DNA from: Candidatus Zixiibacteriota bacterium
GTDB taxonomy: Bacteria; Desulfobacterota; Binatia; UBA9968
Direction: 5' to 3'
NCBI GenBank assembly: GCA_035574315.1
Contig: DATLYW010000048.1
Coordinates: 124,001-188,000, forward strand
Length of the DNA: 64,000 nt
Within the stretch, counting starts at the first letter, position 1. The number at the start of each line of letters is the position of its first letter. Shown here in pieces: positions 62,674 through 64,000 of the stretch. The notes below the pieces were generated by a model. It searched no databases, was not told the DNA's origin, and saw only the letters and a list, made by a program, of their open reading frames with translations. Made by a program: the position numbers and the translations under genes.

Positions 62674-63261
62674 CTACGGCGCCAGCAGAACCATTTTCCA
62701 GACCCCGCCCTCGCGAGTGTAAAGCTCGCGCTCGTGCAGGCGGTCGGGTTGTTCTTTCCAGAACTCGATGCGCTCCGGCACCAGCCGGTAGCCGGACCAG
62801 TACGGCGGCCGCGGCACCGGCTGCCCCTTGAATTTCTCCGTCCAGGCCGCGAACGCGGCGAGAAGCTCGTCACGGGAAGCAAGCATCGCGCTCTGCTGCG
62901 ACGCCCACGCGCCGAGCTGGCTTCCCCGCGGGCGAGTGGCGAAATATTCGTCGGCCTCGCGATCGCTCAGAATCTCGGCCGTTCCCTCGATCCGGACCTG
63001 CCGCTTGAGCCGCTCCCACCAGAAGCAGGCCGCCGCCCGCGGGTTCTCCGCGAGCTGGCGCCCCTTGCGGCTTTGGAGATTCGTGTAGAACACGAAGCCC
63101 CGCTCGTCCACTTCTTTGAGCAGAAGCATGCGCACGGCAGGCTGGCCGTCGTTTCCCGTGGTTGCGAACGCCGCCGCGTTGTAGAGCGGAATGCCGAGAC
63201 GCTCGGCGCTGGACAGCAACTCCCTGAACCGGTGTATCGGATCGTTGTTCGTTGAGGTCAA
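62674..63261 (-). CDS. pdxH: Pyridoxamine 5'-phosphate oxidase PdxH
   Basis: FMN enzyme oxidising PNP/PMP to pyridoxal 5'-phosphate. FATTGNDGQPAVRMLLLKEV near residue 33, FVFYTNLQSRKGRQLAENPR near 57-76, ACFWWERLKRQVRIEGTAE near 78-96, SQLGAWASQQSAML, and the C-terminal YRLVPERIEFWKEQPDRLHE with RELYTREGG. 195 residues, shorter N-terminus than E. coli PdxH. The start is TTG at 63261 with AAGGAG six bases upstream. PLP made here would serve the aminotransferases at 11036 and 16008. Confidence 0.94.
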   Translation of the reverse strand: MTSTNNDPIHRFRELLSSAERLGIPLYNAAAFATTGNDGQPAVRMLLLKEVDERGFVFYTNLQSRKGRQLAENPRAAACFWWERLKRQVRIEGTAEILSDREADEYFATRPRGSQLGAWASQQSAMLASRDELLAAFAAWTEKFKGQPVPRPPYWSGYRLVPERIEFWKEQPDRLHERELYTREGGVWKMVLLAP

Positions 63262-63316
63262 AGGCTTCTCCTTGCGAGCTGGTTTTCCCGCCGGTCGCGC
63301 CGTGTGCTTATTCTCC

Positions 63317-63718
63317 CTAGGAGCCTCCGTGGAAGTAGAGCCGCGCTCGTCCGGAAGCGATCATCCGCTCGAGCTTTCGTCGCAACCAGCGCTTCACCCA
63401 CGCGCGCGTCACAGGGACCAAAAATACCAACGCCAGAAGATCGGTAAAGACGCCCGGCGTGATCAGCAGAACGCCGGCCGCGAAAATGAGCAGCCCGTCG
63501 ACCAGCTCCCCGGCGGGGACGGTCCCTTGCGACAGACTGTCCATCATCCGCCGGAAGGTTCTGGCCCCTTCGAGACGGACCAGCAGTGCCCCCAGAAATG
63601 CCGCAGCAACCAGCAGGATCACGGTATTGAGCGCGCCGAGAAAGCCGCCGATCTTTATGAGCACATAAAGCTCGAGGACGGGGACGATGCTGAAAAGGAA
63701 AAACAGCCACTTGACCAT
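63317..63718 (-). CDS. FxsA-family membrane protein
   Basis: FxsA (suppressor of F exclusion of T7)-like inner-membrane protein. KWLFFLFSIVPVLELYVLIK at the start, GALNTVILLVAAAFLGALLV, and GLLIFAAGVLLITPGVFTDL with LALVFLVPVTR give three to four spans, then a basic cytoplasmic tail. 133 residues. Biochemical function unknown. It follows the cobalamin-type binding protein gene by 3 bases on the same strand. Confidence 0.9.
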   Translation of the reverse strand: MVKWLFFLFSIVPVLELYVLIKIGGFLGALNTVILLVAAAFLGALLVRLEGARTFRRMMDSLSQGTVPAGELVDGLLIFAAGVLLITPGVFTDLLALVFLVPVTRAWVKRWLRRKLERMIASGRARLYFHGGS

Positions 63719-63721
63719 GGG

Positions 63722-64000
63722 TCAGCTGACCTTGCGCGCCGCCTCCGGCGGAATCTTGCAGGAAAACCGGTCCGGATGCATGATGGCCGCCAGAATCTCC
63801 AGGCCGTCGACCAGCCGCGGTCCAGGGCGGCTGAAGTAGGCGCCGCCGTCGACGGCGAAAACGCGGCCTTCCGCGACCGCGGGAAGCTCCTTCCAGCCCG
63901 GCTTTCGACTGAGCGGCCGCGCTTCCGCGAGCGTGCGCTCGACGTCGAAGCCGCACGGCATGAGAATCAGCACTTCGGGCTGAAACTCGACGACCGAGCG
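63722..64000 (-). CDS. Cobalamin-type ABC substrate-binding protein, C-terminal fragment
   Basis: The frame is open to the window edge, so only the last 92 residues are seen. EVLILMPCGFDVERTLAEAR, GWKELPAVAEGRVFAVDGGA and YFSRPGPRLVDGLEILAAIM match BtuF-like, helical-backbone periplasmic binding proteins for vitamin B12 or Fe-siderophores. The MPCGFDxxRT pattern is typical of the group annotated as cobalamin-binding. No btuC/btuD can be seen because the window ends. Confidence 0.83.
   Translation of the reverse strand, partial: RSVVEFQPEVLILMPCGFDVERTLAEARPLSRKPGWKELPAVAEGRVFAVDGGAYFSRPGPRLVDGLEILAAIMHPDRFSCKIPPEAARKVS

Overview
The window is GC-rich, densely coded bacterial chromosome, with no phage, plasmid, transposase or CRISPR sequence that I can see. 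Gene content suggests a deep-branching soil or sediment lineage near Desulfobacterota, Binatota or Methylomirabilota (Rokubacteria). The pointers are tandem DUF507 genes, an LL-diaminopimelate aminotransferase, a TrmD followed by a COG4752-type methyltransferase domain, and a large load of NMT1/THI5-like binding proteins. This placement is inference; no marker phylogeny was possible.

Bases 1 to about 31,160 are mainly housekeeping. In order: the end of an Fe3+-type ABC permease, a decayed nitroreductase, RNase G, an HNH endonuclease, smc-ftsY, an A-type Fe-S carrier, a zinc-type dehydrogenase, rsmD-coaD-aminotransferase, a NUDIX hydrolase, the initiator tRNA, rmuC, two envelope proteins, dapL-folK and a small Cys-rich membrane protein. 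A peptidoglycan-recycling operon (ldcA, serine hydrolase, mpl) follows, then two DUF507 genes, groES-groEL, the translation operon ffh-rpsP-khpA-rimM-trmD-rplS, a bactofilin, rarA and a DUF502 membrane protein. The spacer between ldcA and the DUF507 genes carries DnaA-box-like sequences.

Bases 31,260 to 42,000 are mixed: oligopeptidase B, a 34-residue peptide gene, a secreted phosphodiesterase, a GcvR-like ACT protein, a divergent pair (2-hydroxyacid dehydrogenase and a heme-oxygenase-fold protein) sharing a dyad promoter, an HpcH-type aldolase, a LigJ-like hydratase, a leaderless ModA-like protein and an alpha/beta hydrolase.

Bases 42,100 to 62,570 look like a catabolic and uptake island. 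It holds a NitT/TauT-type ABC operon with a lipoprotein beta-propeller, a MetE-C-like methyltransferase, a TAXI-TRAP transporter operon with a flavin oxidoreductase, a dihydroxyphthalate-decarboxylase-like protein, two amidohydrolases when the LigJ-like one is counted, RidA, a nitrilase, and four further binding proteins with no permease or ATPase beside them. The leaderless ModA-like protein occurs twice, each time downstream of an amidohydrolase. Spacers here share several short dispersed repeats, including one that spans a -10 box and the start of the leader ahead of two different operons. The window ends with pdxH, an FxsA-like protein and the tail of a cobalamin-type binding protein.

Promoters read by eye are consistent: TTGAC(A/T), 16-18 bases, then TA-N3-T in most cases.
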